A DNA stretch of 64,000 nt from Bigelowiella natans CCMP2755 (taxonomy: Eukaryota; Cercozoa; Chlorarachniophyceae), in assembly GCA_000320545.1 (NCBI GenBank), contig ADNK01002607.1, positions 131,001-195,000 of the forward strand, in the 5' to 3' direction. The stretch's first letter is position 1, and every line of letters begins with the position of its first letter. Made by a program: the position numbers and the translations under genes. Under the pieces are notes generated by a model. The model was not told where the DNA came from. It made no database searches and worked only from the letters and a program-made list of their open reading frames with translations. Below are positions 35,889-48,030 of the stretch, in pieces.

Positions 35889-36521
35889 TCAAAACGCTAG
35901 GGCCATGGATAAAGTTGTGTCTTTGATGATCCCGAAGCTTATAAGAGAACGCCAGTATTCCGAGGTCAAAGAACGGCCTTCGAAACTAAGGTCTATGTTC
36001 CATGCCGGAACTGAAGCTTTCTCTTCATATCTTCGTTGTATATCTATTATAGTCTCTTGACCTGTGACATTTTCTATTAAAACCTTGTTTCCCGTGAGTG
36101 ACACTATTGTTAAAGAAAATGGGTTCGTAGAAAGCGTCGAATGTATAGGAATCATGCTTATTTGGGATGATCTTCTCGCTTGCTCCGCTCTAACGAAATC
36201 GCATTTCAGCACAACATTGCTGTTTATACCGCAACTTTTCAAACTCCTTTTCACATCGAAGGTTAGGTCGTAAACTTTCCCTTTACACTTATACTCGAGC
36301 TTCATTCGATCTGGGGTTGGAGCAGTGCTATCTTTCTGCAGAATTAGCATCAGGATGTCGCCTACCGTTTCATTGCCTGTCATTCCACGCAGCAGCAGCT
36401 TTCCCTCTCGGATAAAATTTTTCGATGTCACAAGGGTGTTGATCTCAATGTTAAATAGATCTACTTCCCTTTCGTCCTCACAAGTGGGAGGCATACGTGG
36501 CATTGAATTCCCGCACCCCAT
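35889..36521 (-). CDS. Tandem ubiquitin-like domain protein, putatively N-myristoylated
   Basis: A single uninterrupted frame of 210 residues, unusual here because all its neighbours have many introns. It starts MGCGNS: Gly2 with Ser6 fits N-myristoylation and Cys3 could be palmitoylated, so a membrane anchor is inferred. Two beta-grasp domains follow: one at about 20-110 (NIEINTLVTSKNFIREGKLL, ETVGDILMLILQKDSTAP, MKLEYKCKGKVYDL, CGINSNVVLKCDF) and one at about 133-208 (FSLTIVSLTGNKVLIENVTG, IIDIQRRYEEKASVP, IDLSFEGRSLTSEYWRSL, GIIKDTTLSMAL). The strand-helix-strand pattern matches ubiquitin, but there is no C-terminal Gly-Gly, so it should be a binding platform and not a conjugated modifier. 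The gene may be a retrocopy. Confidence 0.83.
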   Translation of the reverse strand: MGCGNSMPRMPPTCEDEREVDLFNIEINTLVTSKNFIREGKLLLRGMTGNETVGDILMLILQKDSTAPTPDRMKLEYKCKGKVYDLTFDVKRSLKSCGINSNVVLKCDFVRAEQARRSSQISMIPIHSTLSTNPFSLTIVSLTGNKVLIENVTGQETIIDIQRRYEEKASVPAWNIDLSFEGRSLTSEYWRSLISFGIIKDTTLSMALAF

Positions 36522-37533
36522 GATCTTTAAGTTGGTAGCGTGAATGAATGAAGGATTGATTGAAGTTATTGGTGATTAATGCACAGTGCGTCAACCGCAC
36601 ACATCCGGTCTAATAGTGTATTTTTTGCATGCGACAATGGAATAATGCGCAGTTCGTTAATCGTAAGTTTTCAAGATAGTTGAATGTCAATTTGATCATG
36701 AAATCCAGGAAATGTTCCCGGTGTGATCAATGTGAAGTTCAATGTTCACCCCGTTCAATGCTCATTTCATTCATTCAATCCAGGAAACACTTCCTCACAA
36801 CAAAAATGCATCTAAAATCAAGTTCCAAATGCTTCCTCTTTTCAAGCGTGTTTTTTTGTCATTTGATCTCTACGACAAGTACAGGTCTTGTCCTTAACGC
36901 CAAGAAGGCATTCATTTTTCTTTTCTAATGCTCAAATTCTCCAAAAAGTACTCTGAAGACACTTTTGGAACACATTTCAACGGGTCCTTCGTACTTAGCT
37001 CTCTCCTCTTCCGCTACCGTCCCACTTACCTTTGCATTGTTGTCACATGTTACAGTGGTGCGATAATCACCTATGGCTTTTGCAACTTGACATCTTCCGC
37101 CTGTTTTGACCCTACAATTTTCATGTAGGGCTTACGATGGGATCCTCCCTCGCTATCACCGAATCGCATCGTGTACTGGCACGCGAGGGCAATAGAGGGG
37201 TTGTGCGAGTCTGACGACCATGGCATACAATCATCGGCCTCAATTGAGAGGAAGTTGCCATAAGCCAGCGCCGCACCGTAAGGCTCTTAGTGGAGCATCA
37301 CGCTTCGCAGGAGCACATCTTCCTTGGTATAAAAGCTGTGCGAAGTGGTGAGGAGATTCTTGGCTCAATAACCTAAACAAATTGAATATATAGTTTATCG
37401 ATCAGGTGTATATCTTTCTGTTGCCCCGTAAAGGTTGATCAAAGGCTTGAAATAAATCGGTAATAAGGAGGGAAACACTACAAGTCCGTTGGCATTTCTG
37501 AAATGTTACTTTTGTTCTTCGAGGTATCACTCA
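36522..37533. other. Intergenic between divergent genes
   Basis: Separates the minus-strand ubiquitin-like gene from the plus-strand TBC-TLDc gene; promoters of both are expected. Short open frames at 36680-37128 show no recognisable domain. Confidence 0.5.
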
Positions 37534-37818
37534 ATGGAAACCCTTCGTGCAAAACCATCAAGCATTTCCTTGGGACGACCAAACTATACTGATCTTTCCA
37601 AAATGCACGATGTAAGGCAATTTTTAATTGACGTTGCACTCCTGATGAGAACAAAATTAGAGTTGATATATTATAAATATTTCTCAAGATATACTAACGA
37701 TTTGCGTATGTTATAAATAATTTGTAGGCTGGATCATACGATCTTCAAAACGTAAGTACACTAATAAATAATTTTGTGATCCCAACAAAATTGTTAATCA
37801 GACTCGACTTCCCCGTGT

Positions 37819-37867
<49 letters not shown>

Positions 37868-40278
37868 GTATATATTTTATATAAGCCTTAAAAATTGCCA
37901 TTTCAGTGGGCCATAACACGAAGCGAAGAAAAAGATTCTGTGTGCCTCATTACCTTACCCAAGGTGCAATTCTACCATAGATACTCCTATTCTGAAAAAT
38001 TATAGCATACTATCTACATACAGGATGAGCTGAAAATTGCTCTTCGAGAAGGAATACCGTCGCTTAAGGTATATCTAGAGCCATTTGGATGCTGGTCGTA
38101 ATGTTTGTCTTCTGATAACATAGCGTCCGAGTCTGTGGCCAAAGTTAGTGTGTGAAGAGAAAAAATTTCAGAAGCTGCCTCATTATACAGAGTAAATAAG
38201 TCTCCATCATTTAGTACAGTCATCCTCATCATTCTGAAATGCTGATTAAAAATTTTGGCCGAAAATTGGTGGCGTGCGACAGGATTTCAGCTTTTTGTAA
38301 TTTTGTTCTATGATACGTTTGGTCTAACCTTTACCAGACTCTTATATGAAGTCTTCTATGGAGAAATACCAAATCAATGTTCCAAGGAGGTAATATATGT
38401 GACTTCAAACAACCATTTTGCAATATTAGCTAGCTAGTATTCAGGCACGAGCTTATGTTCAATCTCGCCTACGTCCACTTGCAGTTGTCATTGACTTACT
38501 ATAACGAAGCTAATGTAATCATGATTTGGTGATACGTATTCAACAACAGGTCGCAGTCCCCGATTTTGGAGGAGCATTAATGTTTAGTTCACACCCGATC
38601 TTATCAGAGGGAATAGAAGAGGTACAATGGCTTGCATAATTGTCTAGAATCTTTCTCTAAGTCGTTGTGTATTTGCAGGTTAGGCAAATGCTCTGCGTGC
38701 TGAAGCAGCATTTTGGTGCGGTGGTAACTTACTGCCCGGTATTAATGCACATATTTTGCCATCTTGCTCAAATTTTATAATGGTGAGTAATTGTGGAATG
38801 TGGGCTTTTGTTTCTTAAATCATTAGGTCTTGCCTGATCTCGCGGCTGTTCTTCTTCATTATGTAGCAGCAAAACATATTGATTATTATCGCATACAACA
38901 TTATGATATTCAAACTGAATTCAAATGTGCTATGCGAGTTTATGTAAATATGAATCTGAAACAGGTACCACCTGAGATGACGTTCAAAATGCTAATCGCA
39001 ATGATCGATCGAAGTCTCGTGGTACATTTGTCTGTTGTGTCTTTTGAATATTTTGACGGAAAATTTTCAAATTTTATTCTAGGATGGATGGTATTTCGCA
39101 GTTTCGGGCTTCGATTTTGAGCGCGAGGTGGTTATTGGGTTTACCATTGATGTCAACAAAATCGATCCGAGAGTCTGAAGCTTATTTTGATTCTGATGTT
39201 CAATGATTAATTATTTAATTCCAGGCAAAGAACTTCATACAAATCTTACAGGCTGGGCAACCAACGCTTGCAAGGTAAAATATGACCTCACCATATCCTA
39301 ACTCACATCTCAGTTACCCAAGAAATTGTTTCATACCAATTAACTCATATAAATTGGTGCAAATAATGGGAGCATTCGATCTACTTCAGAGCATCCCAAA
39401 AATGAACGGATGGATTGCTTGATTGATTGATTAACTGATTATTCTCCCCTTTGTATTCATTGGGATAATAGGCATTTCGAACAAGCAGGGTTCAATCTAG
39501 AGGACACAGTCAAGGTAAATGCAGCATGGACTCTATCATACAATCTGTATACTTCTAGAATACAAATTCGCTTCTTTCAAATAATTTTATAATCGCCGAT
39601 TCTATCGCTTTCATAGGTCTGGTTCGGGAGATTCTTCGTCTCATTTTTCCCCTACGACACGATACTACGGTTGATGGACGTGTACCTCAACGAGGGTTCC
39701 AAGACTCTGTTTCGGGTATGTATGCGTCACCATGTAGTATTTCATTCATAGTGAGTGTGACTTTGTTTGTTTGTGGTTAAAACCACCACACAGGTAGCTT
39801 TGAGCGTGTTAAAGATTCATGCTGAACAGCTGCTTCAATGCCGCACAGCGGTTGGAATACATAATACTTTACTACATTTATTCTTAAACATTATGATTCA
39901 GTTAATATCTAATTATGTACTTCATCCTTTCACCAATTCTAGGAGGAAATAGCGCTGCAGCTTGCCAAAAGCATGCGGATGCAGACAAATATGGAACAGT
40001 AATTTCTGAAAATAGTCGTGATGAGATTCTCAAATCTGCTTTCTTGTTATTCTTGAAGTCAAATAAAATCCTGGCAGGTTATTTCGGTGTGCATTCCAGT
40101 TCAAAGTGCACAGGAGACAGTTCAAGGTGTAAATAAACCTATTTAAACCTGCCATCGGAATACGAAAGTCCTTTATTAAGTTTCTGAAGCCTGGTGTTTT
40201 CAACGAATCACAGGCCGATATTGAATCCTGCGAAATCCACCAAATACCGGTAGCAAGGGTTCAGGTCATTGAGAATAG

Positions 40279-40318
<40 letters not shown>

Positions 40319-42325
40319 TGTATATGTATATGATACAAATCACGACACTATTGCCTTTCAGCGTCAACCACCAACTATTACTACATGTGAGATATGATGA
40401 CAGTAATGGTAATTCAGTACTACTTGAAGGAAATTAAAATGAAGATATGATTGGTCCCCGTAAGCTAAATTTGTTTCCATGATGCTAAAGCTTTTCATGC
40501 AATTGTGCTAATACTACTACCACCGTGCTTATGTTAGGTATTCCATGTACCGAAGTACAAACCAGAAAGGTACAGTCTTATGACGACGTCTGAGGTACTT
40601 TTGTTGTTTTGTGTAGGTAGGCATGGATAGAAACATGCAAAATGAGAAAACTAATTAGATAGTCTACCTTAAAATTGTACGCAATATGATCATGTGCGCC
40701 ACTTCGTGCAGACAAAGTAATACGTGATACATACTAACAGTGCCGGCAGCTATGGACGTTTTTGCCTCCGTTACTGCGGTACCTAGACCCAGAACTGAGA
40801 TTTGCAACATATCGGGTAGCTTTACTAATATCGTGGTGACAGCTGATGGATTCGTTTCGCAATATTAACGGGTCTACGCAGACAACAGTAAAGATACTTG
40901 AAGAAGACATTCAAAGATGATTTTACCTAAACATCATTTTATACTTCCAGGACGGGTTCTGCCTTGGGGGAATCCTTAGATGCATGGACTCGGCTATGAA
41001 GGAGAAACGACCTATAATTATGCTTCTTAAGGTGCTTGTGTAAGAGATGGTGGTTTTCTTGTGGACGGTGAGTGAATGGATATCATCTGATTAATACGGT
41101 GGTGTGGTGTTTGAAACAACAACAACAACAACAATTTTTAGGATTCAAACGAAAATCTTTTTGGAGCAGTTTTGGATTGGCGAAAGGGTAGCAATTGCAT
41201 TACTCTCTACTACTTTAAAAAGAACATCTCTCACCATTTTTAAAATTTTATTGTAAGGACTTTTTGCGGGGAGTGAAACTTTCTTGTTCACTCTGAGACC
41301 AGAACCAAGACGTTATCTGCAGAGGTACCAATGCATTAGTTGCGGGGAGAGATGATGCGTCGCAAGGAGGGCAAAGTTTCAAATATTTTGCAAGGACTCC
41401 GGGAGAAGATAAATTATTTCTCTAAATCTTTATGAGTCAATTTGTTTGTTTGATGATAATGTTATTTTTGACAATAATCACCACTTACGCTGATGCCTTA
41501 GTTGTGTACTACTACGTTAGAGAGGCAAGGAAGCAGCCAATACGACAGCGTTCCGCTGAAAGGCCAAGAGTGTCGACGCTATCAGTCAGGTGTTGCATGT
41601 CTTCGTTACGAAGAAGACTTAAAGCAACTGTGCGCACAAATGAATTCTCCATGCAATCTATGTTTCCCAACAATAATACCAATATTACCTGCAGTACTAT
41701 CATCTATCATCGATAAAGCTACAAATAGCCTCTCTACATCAGTTTATATTCTACTTATTAATGATTGCCTGACTATTAAATTATCATCATCATCATCATC
41801 ATCATCATTACCATCATCATCACAACTATGATGTCATTCATGGTTATATAACTTAAAGAATGATCTAGATTCCGCTTTGGAAAATTTTCTTCGCGATTGT
41901 TCCTCTGAGGGTTCTGTTGTTTCTCGTCACTGTGCTGTATTCAGACAACATGAAGAGGGTATGCTTTCCTCCTCGACATTTCAATCTCCAGTGGAAAGGG
42001 CAGGTTTTCATTGCAAATTAAAATTAAAAATCTTTTTGCGACGTTCATTTGTGCTTGCCTCTCTCTCTCTTCCTCCCTTCCTCCCCCACTCTCCATGTGT
42101 GTGTATGTGGGGAGAGGGTGGGGGTTTCTCTTTTTCTTTTTTAATGGGCGAGCTCTGATTTTTGCAGTCATTCGCTTCCACAAGTAGCTGATTTTTTTTT
42201 TATTGACAACAACAGAAGACTTAAAGAAATGGGAGTCACCTATACTTGGAAGTGGGATAGGACTGCATGATGACGGGGTAAAGAATGATTATCAATGTGT
42301 AAATGTGCATGTGTTCTATGCGCGC

Positions 42326-42358
<33 letters not shown>

Positions 42359-42845
42359 TGTGTTTAATTATCCATGATACCCGTGACATATGCAATGCAT
42401 GCTTCTGTAATTTAGAAATTTAATCTGCATTACTACTTTTTTGCGTTTGTTGATAGATTTTGATGCTCCTGTTCTAATACTGTTCTAATATCTTGCGTTG
42501 CAGGGTTTCACTCAGCAGACCGCCCTTTCACCCGGAACCTTAGAGTTGAGGAGAATTTTCCCAAAGGTAGTGATTAAGAAGATGTGGTTCACACACGACG
42601 CACAAGAAGAGTATTTGTGTTGGGATGGGAGGGAGTGTTGCTCGTGAAAGGACATGGATGGAGGACATCATCGTGCTGGGGCCCCCTGATTATCATCATT
42701 ACTTCTCCTATCATATTTTCAACCATCGATCATCAATATACTAATTATACTTTGAATACGTTATCCGAATGATTTGTAGCAGAAACTCTCAGTTTATTTA
42801 GTATTAAAAAGCAAATATTGTTTCGGGTTTGGTGGATGGGGTATA

Positions 42846-42901
<56 letters not shown>

Positions 42902-43363
42902 ATGTGTGTATAATTTTTTCTTAATCAGGGCATGACAAGGCTCAAATTAACAAGGCAGGAGATGAAGACTAAGATTGAAGACACTATTGTAAGAATGTGT
43001 ATTTCCGTATTGCTTATTATTAGTTAAAGAGTTATATCATATATTTATAATTTGTATTCTTAGTTCTATTTATGCAATCTTTTTCTTGTACTTCATTATC
43101 AGAAGAAGCAGTTTTATCTTTCTGCGGATTCTTTGTGTCCAGCAGGATCAACTAGTAATTTAGCAGCAGCAGTAGCACCAAAAACAACAACAAAAACGAT
43201 GGACGCAGCTCATAGAAGAAAAAGGGTGGGTACTTACTAATGCTACTATTACGACTAACAAATGTCAATATAACTACAACTGACAACCAATTTTCTGCAT
43301 TTATGTATGCATAATCATACGTAGAACATACTCCATGCTTGACACATTGTTATTACTATGGCG

Positions 43364-43397
<34 letters not shown>

Positions 43398-43728
43398 GAT
43401 GTTATTAATATTTAGGGTTCATCTTCCTCCGTACATCTTGCTTCCCTGGGTAGAGGAGGTAAATAATAATAATAATATCATACGTGGGAGAAAAGGAAAG
43501 AATAAAAGTTTGGTTTTATCAAATCATGATATTATCCAACTGCTGTAGTATTTGGGGGAAGCTACTTTCATCACCGGTCTAAAAATGTTGTATTCACGAC
43601 TATAACATAGCAGAGCCCAAGGGAAAGACTATGCCACTAATTGAGAGGAGGAGGATGAGGAGAATGGACGATGATGGTGATGGGCGTCATCATAAGGATG
43701 ATGATGTTGAAGGGGATTCGACTTCATA

Positions 43729-43759
<31 letters not shown>

Positions 43760-43849
43760 GCCACTCCATTACTACATTCCGACAATAATCGACAACCAGA
43801 GGAAGATGAAGAAGGAGAAGAAGAAGCAGCAAGGTTTAATACCTCATAA
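37534..43849 (+). CDS. TBC-TLDc protein (TBC1D24/Skywalker-like Rab-GAP-fold)
   Basis: Exons: 37534-37611, 37728-37751, 37907-37963, 38024-38068, an unresolved exon near 38230-38310, 38338-38389, 38550-38621, 38679-38738, 38827-38862, 38965-39021, 39083-39127, 39225-39274, 39472-39514, 39617-39715, 39794-39850, 39943-39998, 40078-40126, 40214-40264, 40362-40386 (phase doubtful), 40538-40594, 40750-40815, 40951-41031, 41142-41187, 41258-41324, 41958-42003, 42168-42183, 42216-42277, 42504-42566, 42929-42988, 43103-43225, 43416-43458, 43614-43849. TBC domain: KIALREGIPSLK, LLYEVFYGEIPNQC, VPDFGGALMFSSHPIL, VVTYCPVLPDLAAVLLHY, FFPYDTILRLMDVYLNEGSK, ALSVLKIHAEQLL, FRCAFQFKVHRRQF. TLDc domain: RYSLMTTSELWTFLPP, YRDGFCLGGIL, PIIMLLKDSNENLFGAV, LFAGSETFLFTLRPEPRRY, SPILGSGIGLHDDG. 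The position of the TBC arginine finger reads VPDFGG, lacking Arg, as reported for the TBC1D24/Skywalker group, which acts in membrane traffic and oxidative-stress tolerance. The C terminus ends in charged, poly-Thr low complexity. Confidence 0.87.
42320..42363. repeat. Alternating purine-pyrimidine tract (CG then GT)
   Basis: About 44 bp of strictly alternating CG followed by GT inside an intron of the TBC-TLDc gene. This is the classic sequence class that can adopt Z-DNA under supercoiling; here it is an inference from composition only. Confidence 0.8.
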
Positions 43850-46780
43850 TTTCCCGTTGGCGTTCGTCTATTCACGTTGAAACTTCTCACGACTTTGTCA
43901 CTCAATGCATAAGTTTTAGAATCGAATCCGCTCCAACAACTTACACACACACACACACACACACACATACACATACACATACACATATAATATATATTTA
44001 TGTTGTATCATAGTGTTTAAGTCTTGATATGAAGGATATTCTCGTTGATCTAGCAGCTTGATTTTACGATGTTCGTTCGTTGACAAATTAATTAGAACAT
44101 ATCTTCCATTGGAACGAAGCTTCAATTTCGAAGTGTCAAAATGGCGACAAGAACAAAAGGTGGTAAAGGAGGAGTGCTCCTGCCTTTATTATTTACATGC
44201 TTTTTTCCATCATCATTATCATTATCGTCATCATCATCATCAATCATCACTCTAATCAGGGAAATCGTGGAGAATTACACAGTGGCAGCACTAGTTTCCG
44301 TCAATCCGTTTCATATAGAACTTTTGATAGCTTAAAAAGGGCGCAACAGGTTAGTGTTGATAGTTATAGTACATGCGAGAGTACCCAACCATCATTGCTA
44401 TCAGATTCGTGATTATCGCACAAATTAGAGACATCTGGTTGTATCGATTGTGGTGATATATCCGAATTGCTGTCTTCTTTTGTCAGCGGGAAGGAACCTC
44501 CCTAGCGAGTAAAAAGGACATAGAAAACTTTCGGGTATTAGGAAGCTAAATGAGCCCGGAAACATCCATCATTTCTTCAATCAACAGCGAAACGTTACGA
44601 TCTCTGATACCGTGGTTCATTTTTTTCACCTCCTCTTTTTGGTTGTTTAGTATTTAGTTAGCCGTCAGTTGGAACACAAAGGAGATGCCGGTAAGAAAGT
44701 TTCCGCAAAGATTTATTGGATCCATTCAATCTTCAAATGTTTTTTTTCATTCAACATAGATAATTCAAGAAGGATCCCTTTGCTTCAGATTACACCAGAA
44801 CATTTCATTCTTAGTTGGTAAAATTAAATTATTTCAAATTGAGTATTTTCCCTGGTGGCATGCATCTTGCTTCTTATTTTGATAAACTTTGCTCGTACGT
44901 ACGTCAGCGACGGACGTGTGGCGCTAGCTCTCAATTCAGACGTCTCAGTTGGATTTTCGCATAGAACTTTAGGTCTCAGAAGTAGAAAACCTAATTGTTT
45001 TTATCATCAGAATTGAGAATTTCAAAAATAACTTATATATAATATCTGTAGGTTGGAATAATCCGCCCTTAACTAAGGTATGATGTTGATAATGATGATG
45101 ATAAAGATGTATGTGATCATGTGTGCCTGACTAACAAAAGATATGTTCTTGAAGGTGAGCTCTCTGGATAATTCATTTCAAGTTAGACATGTAGAATTAT
45201 GGGGGTTCGAAGGCTATTAGTGCGTAGCTTTGTACATAAATATAAGTGTTTCTCCAGCACTCCTTAGGAGTTTATTTATTAGTCGTATTGATGTGGTTCG
45301 ATCTATTTTTTGTAGTCAAAATGAGTTTTCTAGCGAGTTGTCTACAAGCCATGGACGAATCGCATGATGCTGTTGCATGAATCGCAGTCCTAAGTGTACT
45401 CTGTGTACACATCTAGACATACACCGATGACTGATGAATTGTGTAGCAGCTATAATCTATATCTCGCAAATTATCATACTCGCATGAAAAATTGACATGG
45501 TTGTAGAATCTAATAAACATGTAATGTGTGTTGTATAGATGTTTTTTCAATTTACTTGTAAAGCCGTCGCCGGCGATGCACTGCTCCGAATGCACTAGTA
45601 CATCGCAGGCACTAAACTTCCAAGTAAGCTGGTAAGCGAATGGGCTATGCACCAATGTGGCTTATACATGCGTGTCGAAGGAATGGGCATGATGCGAGCT
45701 CTTGTCTGACCCCACTAGCCCACTAGCTTGCGCAACAAGGACAGTGTTAGAATGACATGCGCACTCTCTAGCTCTGTCTGCTTTTATTCTGCGATGCAAG
45801 CACGGACTCGGAAGTCATTTAGCTAGAACTTGACATTGTTTATAGGGACTATAAGTCCATGTACGTGCACGCGTAGGAAAACACATGTACCCATGCACAC
45901 CGCACATGCACTTAAAAAGAACACATGCTCTGTTCATATCCACACATGCACCAAACAAGCCACGACACATGTACCAAAAATTGCAAAGCACACATGGATG
46001 CATATGCATGCATATAAGCGCTGATGTGTGGCACATGTGTAGTTGCAGGTACATGTGAAGTATGTGATGCATATGTCGTAGACGGCATACACGTATAGGG
46101 ACTATAAGTCCATATATGTTCTATCTTTTGTTATAGTCAGGAAGTGTGCGACATGGTAGTTGTTGTATTAGTCATCGATCTCATATGATAGTGCATCATT
46201 ATTGGTCGTGCATGCTAGCATGTGCTAGAGTGCTAAAAAAGAATTGCTGACATGACATCTAGATATATGCCAGTCTAGATATATGCCAGTCTTGCTCTGG
46301 GCCTAGCTATTTCTAGAGCTAGCTAGCGATTATTGTTTGTTCATATGCATGCACGTACATCATCGCTGACTAGCTGACACGCATTCCTAGATTCCAGCGC
46401 GATGCAAGTCTAGAAGTGTGCTTCATTTGTGCATACAGTCGAACTCTTTACTCGCGCATGCATGCTTTGTTAGCATGGCAAGATGGTGGTGTTATGCATC
46501 ATGTTCATTGCGATTGTAATAGCCTCTGGGAGCTGGTGCACAAGCAGGATCGAGAATGCGGATCGATCAACAATCTCATGTGTAACTCAAGAATTAAGTA
46601 AGGGTTACGACAAAAAAAAATGACCCTCATCGACAACAATTCAGCAAAATTGTGCTACGTCTACTAGCTAGATCAAGAAGCAGCAAAGGCAGCAGAAGCT
46701 CGATTGATGCTACGCTATCTAGCTATGAGAGTGACATGGCTGTGTTGAACAATATCGTCAGTATCTCAGCTCACACTGTG
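43850..46780. other. Gene-poor interval
   Basis: CA and GT arrays near 43943-43985. Short open frames at 44058-44412 do not form a recognisable protein. 45600-46500 is GCATGC/CTAGCT-rich and holds a direct repeat (TATAGGGACTATAAGTCCAT at 45841 and 46096) and a small tandem duplication (CTAGATATATGCCAGT at 46258-46291). No gene supported. Confidence 0.55.
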
Positions 46781-48030
46781 CTATTTTGGTGGCATGCTGG
46801 GACCTATCCTTCGCTTATTGTTGGATGTCGAGGTAGTAGTGGGTTTACTAGCGACTGTAGAGGGCCTGCTCGGTCCAATCTTTCTCAGAGTTTTTTTCGA
46901 AGCTATGTCATTACTATTTTTGCTGGAAGCTGCTGCCGCCGCAGCAGCAATATTATCCCTCAGTGATGTCGCCACCGATGAAGGTGGTGGGCCACAGCTT
47001 GGACCAATTCTCCTTTTTTTCTGCATAGAACCTTTATTTTCTTCGGGACGGCTAGCTTTCACGTCGCCTTCTAGCCCATCCTCCCGTTTTCGACGGTTAC
47101 TGCTGTTTTCCGCTTCACTCGCATCCTTCGAAACTTCCACCTCTTTTTTGGTCTCCACTGGCTTGTTCATGCTCTTCTCGTACTCCTGCAGCTCACGAAG
47201 AAAATTCTTCTTAGGCTTTACAACAGGGCGTTTCGACTTGACTGTGATGTATGCGTCCATCAAGCTCATCTTTTGTGATTTCATTAGATAGGCTATGGTA
47301 ATTGTGGAGGAGCGGCTAACCCCTTGTTGGCAGTGGATTAAGACTCCATGCCCCTTTTCCCTGCATATTGCATAAGAGAGTTTGTAAGTATTCTACGCCG
47401 CAATCATATTAATCTTAAAAGTTTTTGCAGGATTGTTTTTTATGGGAAGAAAGATTTTCCTTTATATTTTACCTTGCTGCGTCGACAAACGGCACAACCT
47501 TGTCGAAGTAGTCCTTCAAGGAAGCAGCGTCTGAATCTTGTACCGGGCATCGCATGTATCTGAAACAAAGTTGATATCAGTGCGCTGCTGATAATGCTGA
47601 TCGTAATTGCAGCGATGGCAACATGACGACGATGATGATTGGAGTAGAGCACGTAAAAAAGCAGAAGTAGATTAAATTTGATGTCCTATGCGCATCACAA
47701 TGCGATCACGATAGTAGTGTCGATAAATATGCTGATAATACGTAGATGAATATGAGGGAATGCATTCAAAACATTATCATACTGGAAAAGAGGCTCATTT
47801 TCGAAGTAATTGTGACAGCCCCCTTCACTACGCTCCACTGTGCAGTTCACGACGTGTGTGATCCCCAACGAGAGCAATTTTTCCTTGTCCCGCGCCACTA
47901 AAGACCATTAGACGCACGTGATTCGGGATAGAAGATCAACGTTTTTCTGTTGTTTACCTGTTTTTGAGCCGATGAAAAGGTAGTCTATCACCTTGGCGTA
48001 GTCATCATCGCTGGCCTTTCCCGCGGCCAT
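46781..48030 (-). CDS. Dual-specificity protein phosphatase
   Basis: Removes phosphate from Ser/Thr and Tyr residues. Exons in coding order: 48030-47958, 47897-47783, 47559-47473, 47360-46781; 284 residues. The ATG at 48030 gives MAAGKASDDDYAKVIDYLFIG, a normal DUSP entry (strand ending LFIGS); the frame stays open further upstream, so an earlier start is possible. Then KLLSLGITHVVNCTVE, the acid-loop region CPVQDSDAASLKDYFDKVV with its Asp, the P-loop LIHCQQGVSRSSTI (HCX5R signature), and the closing helices MSLMDAYITVKSKRP and NFLRELQEYEKS. After the catalytic domain (about residue 165) comes a low-complexity, basic tail with three copies of a K/R-x-IGPS motif (KKRRIGPS, LRKIGPS, KRRIGPS). 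Confidence 0.94.

Noticed and set aside
38014-38232. Minus-strand frame of 72 codons over a TBC exon
   Set aside because: Plus-strand exon 38024-38068 fits the TBC domain with correct phases.
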